Positions 7,860 through 16,957 of a DNA stretch of 43,204 nucleotides are shown here, piece after piece; within the stretch, counting starts at the first letter, position 1; each line of letters opens with the position of its first letter. Source of the DNA: Variovorax sp. (GTDB lineage: Bacteria > Pseudomonadota > Gammaproteobacteria > Burkholderiales > Burkholderiaceae_C); NCBI GenBank assembly GCA_004210915.1, contig SEGS01000058.1, positions 1 through 43,204 of the forward strand, given 5' to 3'. Position numbers and translations under genes: made by a program. The notes beneath the pieces were generated by a model, which saw nothing but the letters and a program-made list of their open reading frames with translations, had not been told where the DNA came from and made no database searches.

Positions 7860-8896
7860 GGGGAAAATCCTTCGGGGCGTTGGTTGTCTGTGGTGGGGTC
7901 GGAGGCGGCCGGGGCAAACCAGCCCTGGGCCTCATGGGGAAGCGCGCGCCCGGTGGCGTGCGCACGCGTGAGCACCTGCCAAAAATGCCGATAGCTCGCG
8001 CGGTCGTGCAATGTGCCATCAAAACTGACGGGGGCCCACCCCGCAGCCTCGGCGGCAGCTATGATTTTTGTAGCAAGGTGAATCTGTGCCTCGTCCGGCG
8101 CGAACGCTTCGAGGATCGGCCGGATCTGGGCGGGGTGGATGCTCCACATGCGCGTGTAGCCGAACTGGCTGGCCGCCTTCTTCGCCGCGGTGCGCATCGC
8201 ATCGGTGTCGCTGAATTCGGTGACCACGCAGTGCGAAGGCACCTTGCCGTACGCATGCGCGGCCGAGGCAATTTCCAGCTTGGCGCGCACCACCAGCGGG
8301 TGCGTGAACTGGCCGGCCGCACCCATCCCGTCGGCCGGAATGGCGCCGGCATGGGCCGAGACGAAATCCATGAGACCGAAGCTCAGCAACTGCACGCGCG
8401 GGTGTGCGGCGATGTCGAAGGCGTTGCGCACGGCCAGCGGCGATTCGATGAGCACATGCAGCGGCAATGCGCCGGCATCGGCGGCGGCCAGCGCATCGAC
8501 CGCCTGCAACACGTCAACGAGCGACTCGACCTTCGGCACCATGAGGTAGCTCAGACGATCTGCCGCGCGGCCCGCGATGGTGACGACATCCCCTGCAAAC
8601 GCCGGATGGTCGACCGGGTGCACACGCACCCCGACGCGCATACCCCGCTTTGCTGCCAGCGCTAGTTCGGTGACCAGCGCCGCATGTTCGGCCTCGCCAC
8701 CGACTGGCGCACCGTCTTCGCAATCGAGCGTGACGTCGAACACGCAGGCGCCGAACTCCTCGGCCATCTCGGCCTGCAGCGCCAGGCTCTTCTTCATGCG
8801 CGCTTCGACGCCGCTGTAATGGTCGCACACCGGCAGCACCACGGCGCCAGCCTGTGCGCCGAGCAACACGTCGCCAGGACGCACGGCGGTACTCAT
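7856..8896 (-). CDS. HpcH/HpaI aldolase / citrate lyase beta (CitE-like) family protein
   Basis: Product of 346 residues with a CitE-like TIM barrel, a family that cleaves or forms acyl-CoA esters of malate, citramalate or methylmalate, usually with Mg2+. Family features are the basic helix EARMKKSLALQAEMAEE, VTLDCEDGAPVG (metal and acid cluster), VRVHPVDHPAF, MVPKVESL, HVLIESPLAVRN, FGLMDFVSAH and MWSIHPAQI. Substrate cannot be decided; a malyl-CoA or citramalyl-CoA lyase-like role would fit the TCA context. The ATG at 8896 overlaps the stop of the methyltransferase gene and its stop overlaps the next ATG, so translation is coupled on both sides. The C-terminal coding region contains a 21-nt segment resembling a family intergenic repeat (8056-8076). 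Confidence 0.88.
   Translation of the reverse strand: MSTAVRPGDVLLGAQAGAVVLPVCDHYSGVEARMKKSLALQAEMAEEFGACVFDVTLDCEDGAPVGGEAEHAALVTELALAAKRGMRVGVRVHPVDHPAFAGDVVTIAGRAADRLSYLMVPKVESLVDVLQAVDALAAADAGALPLHVLIESPLAVRNAFDIAAHPRVQLLSFGLMDFVSAHAGAIPADGMGAAGQFTHPLVVRAKLEIASAAHAYGKVPSHCVVTEFSDTDAMRTAAKKAASQFGYTRMWSIHPAQIRPILEAFAPDEAQIHLATKIIAAAEAAGWAPVSFDGTLHDRASYRHFWQVLTRAHATGRALPHEAQGWFAPAASDPTTDNQRPEGFSP
8056..8076 (-). repeat. Copy of a Comamonadaceae-type short repeat inside a coding region
   Basis: On the minus strand this reads TTGCTAC, five A, then TCATAGCTGC. It closely resembles the start of the intergenic element at 30963 (TTGCTAC, six T, CATAGC) apart from A against T in the central run. 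It is AT-rich compared with its surroundings and is translated in frame as part of LATKIIAAAEAAG in the CitE-like protein. Chance similarity is not excluded. Confidence 0.45.
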
Positions 8897-9669
8897 GCCT
8901 TCTGCGCCACGATGAACATGCGCGGAAACGCGAGCAGCCGCTTGCCGTCGGCGCGCACCGGGTAGGCCGCTGCGATGCGCGCTTCGTACGCGGCGAGGTA
9001 GCTGGACTGCAGGCCCGGCGACAGCCGGTCGACAAAGGGCTTGAGCCCCGTGCCGCGCACCCATTCGACGATGGCTGCGGCCGACACCATGGGGTGCTGA
9101 TACACCGTGTGCCAGACGTCGACCTTCGCCGCCAAAGGCGCGAGCAGATCGTAGTAGCCGCCGATGCCGAGCAGCTCGGTGCGCAGCGCGTCGGCATTGC
9201 CGATGGGCTCGGCCCACGGTGCTTCGGCCGCCACAGCGCGCATCAGGCGATGCGTCGGCTCCTGACGGTTGTCTGGCATCTGGATGGCGAGCACGCCACC
9301 CGGGGCCAGCGCGGCGAACAGGCGCGGAATCAGCGATTCGTGATCCGGCACCCATTGCAGGGCCGCGTTGGCGTAAAGGAGGTCGGGCGCTTGGTCTTGA
9401 GGCGCCCAGGTCGCCATGTCACTCAACGCAAAGCGCGTACTGGGCAGCCGCTCGCGCGCGCTGACCAGCATGGCTTCGGAGTTGTCGATGCCGAGCACGT
9501 CGGCACCGGGAAAGCGCTGCACCAGCAGCTCGGTGGAATTGCCCGGACCGCAACCGAGGTCGACCACACGGGTCGCCGCGGTCAGCGGAACGCGCGCCAG
9601 CAACTCCTGTGCGGGACGCGTGCGCTCGTCCTCGTAACGACGGTAGAGCGCGGGGTTCCAGTCGAGCAC
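8893..9669 (-). CDS. tam: Trans-aconitate 2-methyltransferase
   Basis: SAM-dependent methyltransferase of 258 residues that methylates trans-aconitate, an inhibitory by-product formed from cis-aconitate. The sequence tracks E. coli Tam along its length: DWNPALYRRYEDERTRPAQELLARVPL, the SAM loop DLGCGPGNS at residues 37-45, GIDNSEAML, ANAALQWVPDH, GGVLAIQMPDN, EPTHRLMR, VEWVRGTGLKPF and LLAFPRMFIVAQ at the end. The start is a GTG at 9669, 13 bp after the mdh stop, with no strong ribosome site. Its stop overlaps the ATG of the CitE-like gene. Being between mdh and acnB fits detoxification of an aconitase side product; that functional link is inferred from position. Confidence 0.93.
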   Translation of the reverse strand: MLDWNPALYRRYEDERTRPAQELLARVPLTAATRVVDLGCGPGNSTELLVQRFPGADVLGIDNSEAMLVSARERLPSTRFALSDMATWAPQDQAPDLLYANAALQWVPDHESLIPRLFAALAPGGVLAIQMPDNRQEPTHRLMRAVAAEAPWAEPIGNADALRTELLGIGGYYDLLAPLAAKVDVWHTVYQHPMVSAAAIVEWVRGTGLKPFVDRLSPGLQSSYLAAYEARIAAAYPVRADGKRLLAFPRMFIVAQKA

Positions 9670-9682
9670 GGGCGGCGGCCGA

Positions 9683-10672
<990 letters not shown>

Positions 10673-10800
10673 GGGAAAACTCCAGAAGGTGAAGAAATGG
10701 GTGCCGGCAGGCACAACGCGCGCCGACGGGCGTGCGGGGCGCTATACCTTGCAACACCCCGCGCGCAGGACCGGGCCGCATTTTAAGCCGATTCGCGGTT

Positions 10801-10832
10801 TTGATGGCGCCTGTCTTATGTCTTATATAAGA
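10801..10832 (+). promoter_or_regulatory. Promoter and palindromic operator of the gntR gene
   Basis: TTGATG at 10801-10806 and TATATA at 10824-10829, spaced by 17 bases, make a good sigma-70 promoter toward gntR. The -10 box lies inside the perfect 12-bp palindrome TCTTATATAAGA (10821-10832). A third half-site, TCTTAT at 10814-10819, precedes it. GntR-family proteins bind such short palindromes, so autoregulation, and perhaps control of divergent mdh, is inferred. The predicted transcript start, near 10836, lies downstream of the ATG at 10832 and favours the ATG at 10844. Confidence 0.65.
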
Positions 10833-10843
10833 TGCACTCCGTC

Positions 10844-11596
10844 ATGAACGCCTCCCCCGCCGTCGCCGAGCTCGCGACCCCCTCCTTCAGTCCGCTGTAC
10901 CGGCAGATCAAGGGCCTGATCCTGCAGAGCCTGCAGGCCGGTGAATGGAAGCCGGGAGAGCCGATCCCGAGCGAGATTGAACTGGCGTCACGCTTCCGGG
11001 TCAGCCAGGGCACGGTGCGCAAGGCGATCGATGAACTGGCCGCCGAAAACCTGGTGGTGCGCCGCCAGGGCAAGGGCACCTTCGTCGCGACCCATGCCGA
11101 GCAGCATGTGCAGTACCGGTTTCTCAAGCTGGTTCCCGACGATGCCGACGTCGACGGCCCGGCAGAGCGCACCATCGTCGACTGCAAGCGGCAGCGGGCG
11201 TCGGCCGACGTCGCGCGCGCGCTGGGGCTGCGCACCGGCGACGGCGTGCTGCAGGTGCGTCGCGTGCTGGCCTACGCGGGGGTTCCGACCATCCTGGAAG
11301 ACCTCTGGCTGCCTGGCGCCCCGTTCAAGGGACTGACGGCAGAGCGGCTGGCGCAGTGGCACGGCCCGATGTATGCCCTCTTCGAGACCGAATTCGGCGT
11401 GCGCATGGTGCGGGCCGAGGAAAAAATCCGCGCTGTGTTGCCCGATGCCGCGCAGGCGACGCTGCTGGATGTCGCGATGGGGACGCCGCTCTTGAGCGTG
11501 GAACGCGTGGCGCACACCTATCACGACACCCCGATGGAACTGCGCCGCGGCCTTTATCGCACCGACACACACCACTACAGGAACGAACTGGGCTGA
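10844..11596 (+). CDS. GntR family regulator, HutC/UTRA subfamily
   Basis: Transcription factor of 250 residues. The winged helix-turn-helix occupies roughly residues 15-80, with PLYRQIKGLILQSL, IPSEIELASRFRVSQGTVRKAIDEL and GKGTFVA, the usual GntR signature. The C-terminal UTRA ligand domain covers about residues 90-240 (ILEDLWLPG, LFETEFGVRM, LLSVERVAHTY). Ligand unknown; the position between mdh and sdhCDAB suggests a TCA-cycle or related carboxylate signal. An ATG at 10832 is in frame but lies inside the predicted operator and above the predicted transcript start, so 10844 is preferred; the leader would then be very short. The sdh genes follow on the same strand after 210 bp. Confidence 0.93.
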   Translation: MNASPAVAELATPSFSPLYRQIKGLILQSLQAGEWKPGEPIPSEIELASRFRVSQGTVRKAIDELAAENLVVRRQGKGTFVATHAEQHVQYRFLKLVPDDADVDGPAERTIVDCKRQRASADVARALGLRTGDGVLQVRRVLAYAGVPTILEDLWLPGAPFKGLTAERLAQWHGPMYALFETEFGVRMVRAEEKIRAVLPDAAQATLLDVAMGTPLLSVERVAHTYHDTPMELRRGLYRTDTHHYRNELG

Positions 11597-11650
11597 ATCT
11601 GGCGCGAGATAGTCGCCGCTGCGAACAGCCGTCCGGGCGCCCGAACCACT

Positions 11651-11669
11651 GCTGACGGACCCCGTCAGC
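11651..11669. other. Perfect hairpin between gntR and sdhC
   Basis: GCTGACGG and CCGTCAGC form an 8-bp perfect stem with loop ACC, 54 bases after the gntR stop and about 140 bases before sdhC. No T-run follows, so it is not a standard rho-independent terminator. It could be a weak 3' end for gntR or part of the sdh leader. The remaining interval (11670-11806) is AT-richer around 11730-11765, where the sdh promoter probably lies, but I see no clear -35/-10 pair. Confidence 0.4.
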
Positions 11670-11806
11670 GACCGATACCCCAGCATCGCAGTGCGCTGAC
11701 GCCAAGGTGCGCGCCACCCAATGGTGCATTGCAATAGAATTTTGCGTTGTTTGCATTCCGTCAAAGAACAAGCCGTCCCCTCAGAAAAGCGATCGAAAGC
11801 ACCCAC

Positions 11807-12253
11807 ATGACAGAGCTTGCCTCCGCCTCCCGGCCCAAGCGCCGAGAGTTTCGCAACATCAACGCCTTCACGGATCTGACGACCTACCGGCTACCGCCGG
11901 CCGGCATCGTGTCGATTCTTCACCGTATCAGCGGGCTGGTGATGTTCCTTCTGATGCCGTTCATCATCTGGATGTTCGACACGTCGATCTCTTCCGAGAT
12001 TTCGTTCGCGCGCTTCGCTGCCGCCTTCAATATCGGCATCGGTTTCGTGCCGGGCTGGTTCATCAAGCTCGTGGCGCTCGCGCTGATCTGGTCGTACCTG
12101 CACCACTTCATCGCCGGCCTGCGTCACCTCTGGATGGACGTGAGCCACGCAGCGGTCACCAAGGAGTTCGGCAGGACCTCCGCGATCGCGACCCTTGCCC
12201 TGAGCATCATCCTGACGATCGCGCTCGGCCTCAAGCTGTTCGGCGCGTACTGA
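11807..12253 (+). CDS. sdhC: Succinate dehydrogenase cytochrome b556 subunit
   Basis: Membrane anchor of complex II, 148 residues with three hydrophobic segments (about residues 35-55, 80-105 and 120-145). Landmarks are YRLPPAGIVSILHRISG, where conserved Ser and Arg contact ubiquinone, and HHFIAGLRHLWMDVSH, which contains the axial haem histidine region. The start at 11807 gives the family-like N-terminus; an upstream in-frame ATG at 11747 would add 20 residues with no ribosome site. sdhD follows after 10 bp, in the usual order sdhC-sdhD-sdhA-sdhB. Confidence 0.96.
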   Translation: MTELASASRPKRREFRNINAFTDLTTYRLPPAGIVSILHRISGLVMFLLMPFIIWMFDTSISSEISFARFAAAFNIGIGFVPGWFIKLVALALIWSYLHHFIAGLRHLWMDVSHAAVTKEFGRTSAIATLALSIILTIALGLKLFGAY

Positions 12254-12263
12254 GGAGCAAGAC

Positions 12264-12629
12264 ATGGCAGTGAACTACGGCACCAAGCGCATCGTCGTCG
12301 GCGCGCATTACGGACTTCGCGACTGGCTCAGCCAGCGCATCACGGGCGCCCTGATGGCGCTTTTCACGATCATCGTGCTCGCGCAGGTGCTCTTCACCCG
12401 CGGACCGATCGGCTACGACAAATGGGCCGGCATCTTCTCCGCCCAATGGATGAAGGTCCTGACGTTCATCGTCATCGCGTCCCTGCTCTGGCACGTATGG
12501 GTCGGCATGCGCGACATCTGGATGGACTACATCCAGCCTGTCTCCATCCGCCTTTCCCTGCAAATTTTCACCATCGTCTGGCTTGTCGGTTGCGCGGGTT
12601 GGGCCATCCAGGTGCTCTGGAGACTGTGA
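12264..12629 (+). CDS. sdhD: Succinate dehydrogenase hydrophobic membrane anchor subunit
   Basis: Second membrane anchor of complex II, 121 residues with three transmembrane stretches (around 27-47, 62-82 and 92-115). The motif HYGLRDWLSQRITGALMALF matches the N-terminal part of SdhD, and WHVWVGMRDIWMDYI contains the His/Asp/Tyr group near the haem and quinone site. GAGGAG directly upstream, overlapping the sdhC stop region, marks the ATG at 12264. It is followed by sdhA after 4 bp. Confidence 0.96.
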   Translation: MAVNYGTKRIVVGAHYGLRDWLSQRITGALMALFTIIVLAQVLFTRGPIGYDKWAGIFSAQWMKVLTFIVIASLLWHVWVGMRDIWMDYIQPVSIRLSLQIFTIVWLVGCAGWAIQVLWRL

Positions 12630-12633
12630 CCCC

Positions 12634-14442
12634 ATGACTTACACCAAAGACCAAATCACCAAGCGCAAGTTCGACGTCGTCATCGTCGGCGCCGGCGGCT
12701 CGGGCATGCGTGCCTCGCTGCAACTGGCGCGCGCCGGCCTCAACGTGGCTGTGCTCTCCAAAGTGTTCCCGACGCGCTCGCACACCGTCGCTGCCCAAGG
12801 CGGCGTGGGCGCCTCGCTCGGCAACATGAGCGAAGACAACTGGCACTACCACTTCTACGACACCATCAAGGGTTCCGACTGGCTCGGCGACCAGGATGCG
12901 ATCGAGTTCATGTGTCGCGAAGCGCCGAAGGTCGTCTACGAGCTCGAGCACTTCGGCATGCCCTTCGACCGCAACCCGGACGGCACGATCTACCAGCGCC
13001 CGTTCGGCGGCCACACCGCCAACTACGGTGAAAAGCCCGTGCAGCGCGCCTGCGCCGCGGCTGACCGTACGGGTCATGCGATGCTGCACACGCTATACCA
13101 GAAGAACGTCGAGGCCCGCACCCAGTTCTTCGTCGAGTGGATGGCGCTGGACCTGATCCGCGACGACGAAGGCGATGTGGTCGGCGTGACCGCGCTGGAA
13201 ATGGAAACCGGCGACCTGCACATCCTGCAGGCCAAGACCGTGCTGCTGGCCACCGGCGGTGCCGGTCGCATCTTCGCGGCGTCGACCAATGCCTTCATCA
13301 ACACCGGTGACGGCCTGGGTATGGCGGCGCGCTCGGGCATTCCGCTGCAGGACATGGAGTTCTGGCAGTTCCACCCGACCGGCGTGGCCGGCGCCGGCGT
13401 GCTGCTGACCGAAGGCTGCCGCGGCGAGGGTGCGATCCTGCTGAACAGCAACGGCGAACGCTTCATGGAGCGCTACGCGCCCACACTGAAGGACCTGGCC
13501 CCGCGCGATTTTGTTTCGCGCTCGATGGACCAGGAAATCAAGGAAGGCCGCGGCTGCGGACCCAACAAGGATTACGTGCTGCTGAAGCTCGACCACCTCG
13601 GTGCCGAGACGATCCACAAGCGCCTGCCCTCGGTCTACGAGATCGGCGTCAACTTTGCCAACGTCGACATCACGAAGGAACCGATCCCCGTGGTGCCGAC
13701 CATCCATTACCAGATGGGCGGCATTCCGACCAACATCAACGGCCAGGTCGTGATCCAGAAGGGCGAGGACAACAGCGCTGTGATCAACGGGCTCTACGCT
13801 GTAGGCGAATGCTCGTGCGTGAGCGTGCACGGCGCGAACCGGCTGGGCACCAACTCGCTGCTCGACCTGCTGGTGTTCGGCCGCGCGGCCGGCAACCACA
13901 TCGTCGAATTCAACGACAAGCAGAAGGAGCACAAGCCCCTGCCCGCCGATGCCGCCGATCGCACGCTGGAGCGGCTGAACCAGCTTGAAGCGACCACCTC
14001 GGGCGAGTACGCGCAGGACGTCGCGGGCGAGATCCGCGCGGTGATGCAGCAGCACGCTGCCGTGTTCCGCAAGCAGGCCTCGATGGACGAAGGTGTGGCC
14101 AAGATCGCTGCGGTGCGCGATCGCGTTGCCGCCATCGGCCTGAAGGACAAGTCCCGCGTGTTCAACACCGCGCGCATCGAGGCGCTCGAGGTCGACAACC
14201 TGATCGAAGTGGCGCAGGCCACGATGGTCTCGGCGGCGGCCCGCAAAGAGTGCCGCGGCGCCCACACGGTCGAAGACTACGAGCGCCCCGCTGACGACCC
14301 GGTCGCACCGCTCGGCCGCGACGACGCCAACTGGATGAAGCACACGCTCTGGTACAGCCAGGACAACCGGCTGTCGTACAAGCCGGTCAAGCTGCAGCCG
14401 CTGACGGTCGCCTCCGTCCCGCCCAAGGTTCGCACCTTCTAA
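12634..14442 (+). CDS. sdhA: Succinate dehydrogenase flavoprotein subunit
   Basis: Catalytic flavoprotein of complex II, 602 residues, oxidising succinate to fumarate. The FAD loop is DVVIVGAGGSGMRAS near residue 15. SHTVAAQGGVGA carries the histidine that binds FAD covalently. HPTGVAGAGVLLTEGCRGEGAILLN includes substrate-site residues, and HGANRLGTNSLLDLLVFGRAAG is the C-terminal FAD segment. GGAG eleven bases upstream of the ATG at 12634 supports the start; an earlier in-frame ATG at 12583 lies within sdhD. It lies between sdhD and sdhB in one operon. Confidence 0.98.
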   Translation: MTYTKDQITKRKFDVVIVGAGGSGMRASLQLARAGLNVAVLSKVFPTRSHTVAAQGGVGASLGNMSEDNWHYHFYDTIKGSDWLGDQDAIEFMCREAPKVVYELEHFGMPFDRNPDGTIYQRPFGGHTANYGEKPVQRACAAADRTGHAMLHTLYQKNVEARTQFFVEWMALDLIRDDEGDVVGVTALEMETGDLHILQAKTVLLATGGAGRIFAASTNAFINTGDGLGMAARSGIPLQDMEFWQFHPTGVAGAGVLLTEGCRGEGAILLNSNGERFMERYAPTLKDLAPRDFVSRSMDQEIKEGRGCGPNKDYVLLKLDHLGAETIHKRLPSVYEIGVNFANVDITKEPIPVVPTIHYQMGGIPTNINGQVVIQKGEDNSAVINGLYAVGECSCVSVHGANRLGTNSLLDLLVFGRAAGNHIVEFNDKQKEHKPLPADAADRTLERLNQLEATTSGEYAQDVAGEIRAVMQQHAAVFRKQASMDEGVAKIAAVRDRVAAIGLKDKSRVFNTARIEALEVDNLIEVAQATMVSAAARKECRGAHTVEDYERPADDPVAPLGRDDANWMKHTLWYSQDNRLSYKPVKLQPLTVASVPPKVRTF

Positions 14443-14462
14443 GAACACACAAGGTCCACACG

Positions 14463-15164
14463 ATGAAGCGCACATTCCAGATTTACCGCTACGACCCGGA
14501 CAAGGACGCGAAGCCGTACATGCAGACGGTCGAGGTCGAACTCGACGGTCACGAGCGCATGCTGCTCGACGCCCTGATGAAGCTCAAGGCCCAGGATCCG
14601 ACGCTGTCGTTCCGCCGTTCCTGCCGTGAAGGCGTCTGCGGCTCCGACGCGATGAACATCAACGGCAAAAACGGTCTGGCCTGCCTGACCAACATGCTCA
14701 CGCTCAAGGGCACGATCGTGCTGAAGCCGCTGCCGGGCCTGCCCGTCATTCGCGATCTGATCGTCGACATGACGCAGTTCTTCAAGCAGTACAACTCGAT
14801 CAAGCCGTACCTGCAGAACGACAACGTGCCGCCCGAGAAAGAGCGCCTGCAATCGCCTGAAGAACGCGACGAACTCAACGGCCTGTACGAGTGCATCCTG
14901 TGCGCGAGCTGCTCGACGAGCTGCCCGAGCTTCTGGTGGAACCCCGACAAGTTCGTCGGCCCGGCCGGCCTGCTGCAGGCCTACCGCTTCATCGCCGACA
15001 GCCGCGACGAAGCCACCGCCGAACGCCTCGACAACCTCGAGGACCCGTACCGCCTATTCCGTTGCCACACGATCATGAACTGCGTCGATGTGTGCCCGAA
15101 GAACCTGAATCCGACCGTGGCCATCGGGAAGATCAAGGAACTGATGGTTCGGCGCGCCATTTGA
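14463..15164 (+). CDS. sdhB: Succinate dehydrogenase iron-sulfur subunit
   Basis: Electron-transfer subunit of complex II, 233 residues, passing electrons from the flavin to ubiquinone. All cysteine groups are present: CREGVCGSDAM plus the later Cys in NGLAC for [2Fe-2S], CILCASCSTSCP for [4Fe-4S], and CHTIMNCVDVCPKNLNP for [4Fe-4S]/[3Fe-4S]. It starts 20 bp after sdhA and ends 5 bp before sdhE, so it is in the same transcript. Confidence 0.98.
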   Translation: MKRTFQIYRYDPDKDAKPYMQTVEVELDGHERMLLDALMKLKAQDPTLSFRRSCREGVCGSDAMNINGKNGLACLTNMLTLKGTIVLKPLPGLPVIRDLIVDMTQFFKQYNSIKPYLQNDNVPPEKERLQSPEERDELNGLYECILCASCSTSCPSFWWNPDKFVGPAGLLQAYRFIADSRDEATAERLDNLEDPYRLFRCHTIMNCVDVCPKNLNPTVAIGKIKELMVRRAI

Positions 15165-15169
15165 GCGGC

Positions 15170-15499
15170 ATGACGTCCACGCCCGCCATCGACAACCCTG
15201 ACGAGCTGCTGGGCGCACGCGCGCTGAGCAAGCTGCGGTGGCGATGCCGGCGCGGCCTGCTCGAAAACGACCTGTTCATCGCCCGCTTCTTCGAGCGGCA
15301 TGAATCTCGCTTGACCCTCGGGCAGGCGCAGGCACTGGAGACCCTGATGGATCTGGCGGACAACGATCTGCTCGATCTCTTGCTGCGCCGCAAGGAGCCG
15401 GAGGCCGAGCTGGCCACGGCGCCCGTGGTGGCGCTCCTGAGCTTGATGCGCGTCCAGAACGCGCCAGATTCCTTTTCTTCATCCCGAACTTCAATCTGA
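15170..15499 (+). CDS. sdhE: Succinate dehydrogenase assembly factor 2 (FAD assembly factor)
   Basis: Small protein of 109 residues in the SdhE/SDHAF2 (DUF339) family, which helps attach FAD covalently to SdhA. The diagnostic RGxxE motif is seen as RRGLLEND, followed by DLFIARFFE and by DNDLLDLLLRRKEPE. The family core is about 80-90 residues; here a short extra N-terminus (MTSTPAIDNPDEL) and a Ser-rich C-terminal tail extend it. The ATG at 15170 lies 5 bp after the sdhB stop, and gltA starts 12 bp downstream, consistent with one operon. Confidence 0.93.
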   Translation: MTSTPAIDNPDELLGARALSKLRWRCRRGLLENDLFIARFFERHESRLTLGQAQALETLMDLADNDLLDLLLRRKEPEAELATAPVVALLSLMRVQNAPDSFSSSRTSI

Positions 15500-15511
15500 A
15501 AGAAAGTCGAA

Positions 15512-16822
15512 ATGAAAGCATCCGAGACCAAGGCCACCCTGTCCTTCAGCAACGGCGGCGACAACGTCGAGCTGCCGATCTACAAGGGCACCGTTGGCCC
15601 CGACGTGATCGACATCCGCAAGCTGTACGCACAGACCGGCATGTTCACGTACGACCCCGGCTTCATGTCGACCGCGGCCTGCCAGTCGGCCATCACGTAC
15701 ATCGACGGCGACAAGGGCGAACTGCTGTACCGCGGCTACCCGATCGAGCAGCTGGCGACCAACTGCGACTTCCTGGAAACCTGCCATCTGCTGCTTTACG
15801 GGGAACTGCCGAACGCCACGCAGAAGGCCGACTTCACCAAGCTCGTGACCAACCACACCATGGTCAACGAGCAGATGCAGTTCTTCCTGCGCGGCTTCCG
15901 CCGCGACGCCCATCCAATGGCCATCATGACCGGCCTGGTCGGCGCGTTGTCGGCCTTCTATCACGACAGCACGGACATCAACAATCCGAAGCACCGCGAG
16001 ATCGCCGCGATCCGCCTGATCGCCAAGATGCCGACGCTCGTGGCCATGGCGTACAAGTACACCGTGGGCCAGCCCTACATGTACCCGAAGAACGACCTGA
16101 GCTACGCCGGCAACTTCCTGCACATGATGTTTGCCACGCCCTGCGAGGAATACAAGGTGAACCCGGTGCTCGAGCGCGCGCTCGACCGGATCTTCATCCT
16201 GCATGCCGACCACGAACAGAACGCATCGACCTCGACCGTGCGCCTGTGCGGCTCGTCGGGCACGAACCCGTTCGCTGCCATCGCTGCGGGCGTGGCCTGC
16301 CTGTGGGGCCCGTCGCACGGCGGCGCCAACGAGGCGGCGCTCAACATGCTCTACGACATCCAGAAGGCGGGCGGCGTCGAGAAGATCGGCGAGTTCATCA
16401 AGCAGGTCAAGGACAAGAACTCGAACGTCAAGCTGATGGGCTTCGGGCACCGCGTCTACAAGAACTACGACCCGCGCGCCAAGCTGATGCAGGAGACCTG
16501 CAAGGAGGTGCTGGCGGAACTGGGCCTCGAAAACGACCCGCTGTTCAAGCTCGCCATGGCGCTCGAGAAGATTGCCCTGGAAGACGAATATTTCGTCTCG
16601 CGCAAGCTCTACCCGAACGTCGACTTCTATTCGGGCATCGTGCAGCGCGCCATCGGCATTCCGGTCCCGCTGTTCACCGCGGTGTTCGCGCTGGCCCGCA
16701 CCTCGGGCTGGATCGCCCAGTTGAACGAAATGATCGGCGACCCGGAGTACAAGATCGGCCGCCCGCGCCAGTTGTTCGAAGGCTCGCCGCAACGTGACGT
16801 GAAGCCCATCGCCGGCCGCTGA
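15512..16822 (+). CDS. gltA: Citrate synthase
   Basis: Type II (hexameric, Gram-negative) citrate synthase, 436 residues, condensing oxaloacetate and acetyl-CoA. Catalytic motifs are complete: [10 protein letters not shown] with the first histidine, [14 protein letters not shown] with the second, and NVDFYSG with the catalytic aspartate. [14 protein letters not shown] precedes them. It is the last gene of the sdh-gltA transcript and ends just before a strong terminator. The ribosome site is weak (GAAAG). Confidence 0.98.
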   Translation: MKASETKATLSFSNGGDNVELPIYKGTVGPDVIDIRKLYAQTGMFTYDPGFMSTAACQSAITYIDGDKGELLYRGYPIEQLATNCDFLETCHLLLYGELPNATQKADFTKLVTNHTMVNEQMQFFLRGFRRDAHPMAIMTGLVGALSAFYHDSTDINNPKHREIAAIRLIAKMPTLVAMAYKYTVGQPYMYPKNDLSYAGNFLHMMFATPCEEYKVNPVLERALDRIFILHADHEQNASTSTVRLCGSSGTNPFAAIAAGVACLWGPSHGGANEAALNMLYDIQKAGGVEKIGEFIKQVKDKNSNVKLMGFGHRVYKNYDPRAKLMQETCKEVLAELGLENDPLFKLAMALEKIALEDEYFVSRKLYPNVDFYSGIVQRAIGIPVPLFTAVFALARTSGWIAQLNEMIGDPEYKIGRPRQLFEGSPQRDVKPIAGR

Positions 16823-16840
16823 TCGCGCTGCTGGCCTTTG

Positions 16841-16867
16841 AAAAAGCCGCCTTCGGGCGGCTTTTTT
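16841..16867 (+). terminator. Rho-independent terminator after gltA
   Basis: GCCGCC (16846-16851), tetraloop TTCG, GGCGGC (16856-16861), then six T (16862-16867). An A-run on the left (16841-16845) extends the stem and could give weak action on the opposite strand, although no minus gene ends here. It closes the sdhCDAB-sdhE-gltA unit, 19 bases after the gltA stop. Confidence 0.93.
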
Positions 16868-16957
16868 CATCGCCCGCCGAGAACGAAGCCATCGTCTATT
16901 GCGATGACTCAGGCTTTGAAACCGTACGAAAATCCTGTTTCGCCATCTTGAAACACG

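Noticed and set aside
10673..10800. Riboswitch or leader RNA upstream of mdh
   Set aside because: The 5' region is long enough, but I see no conserved riboswitch core or terminator/antiterminator pair.
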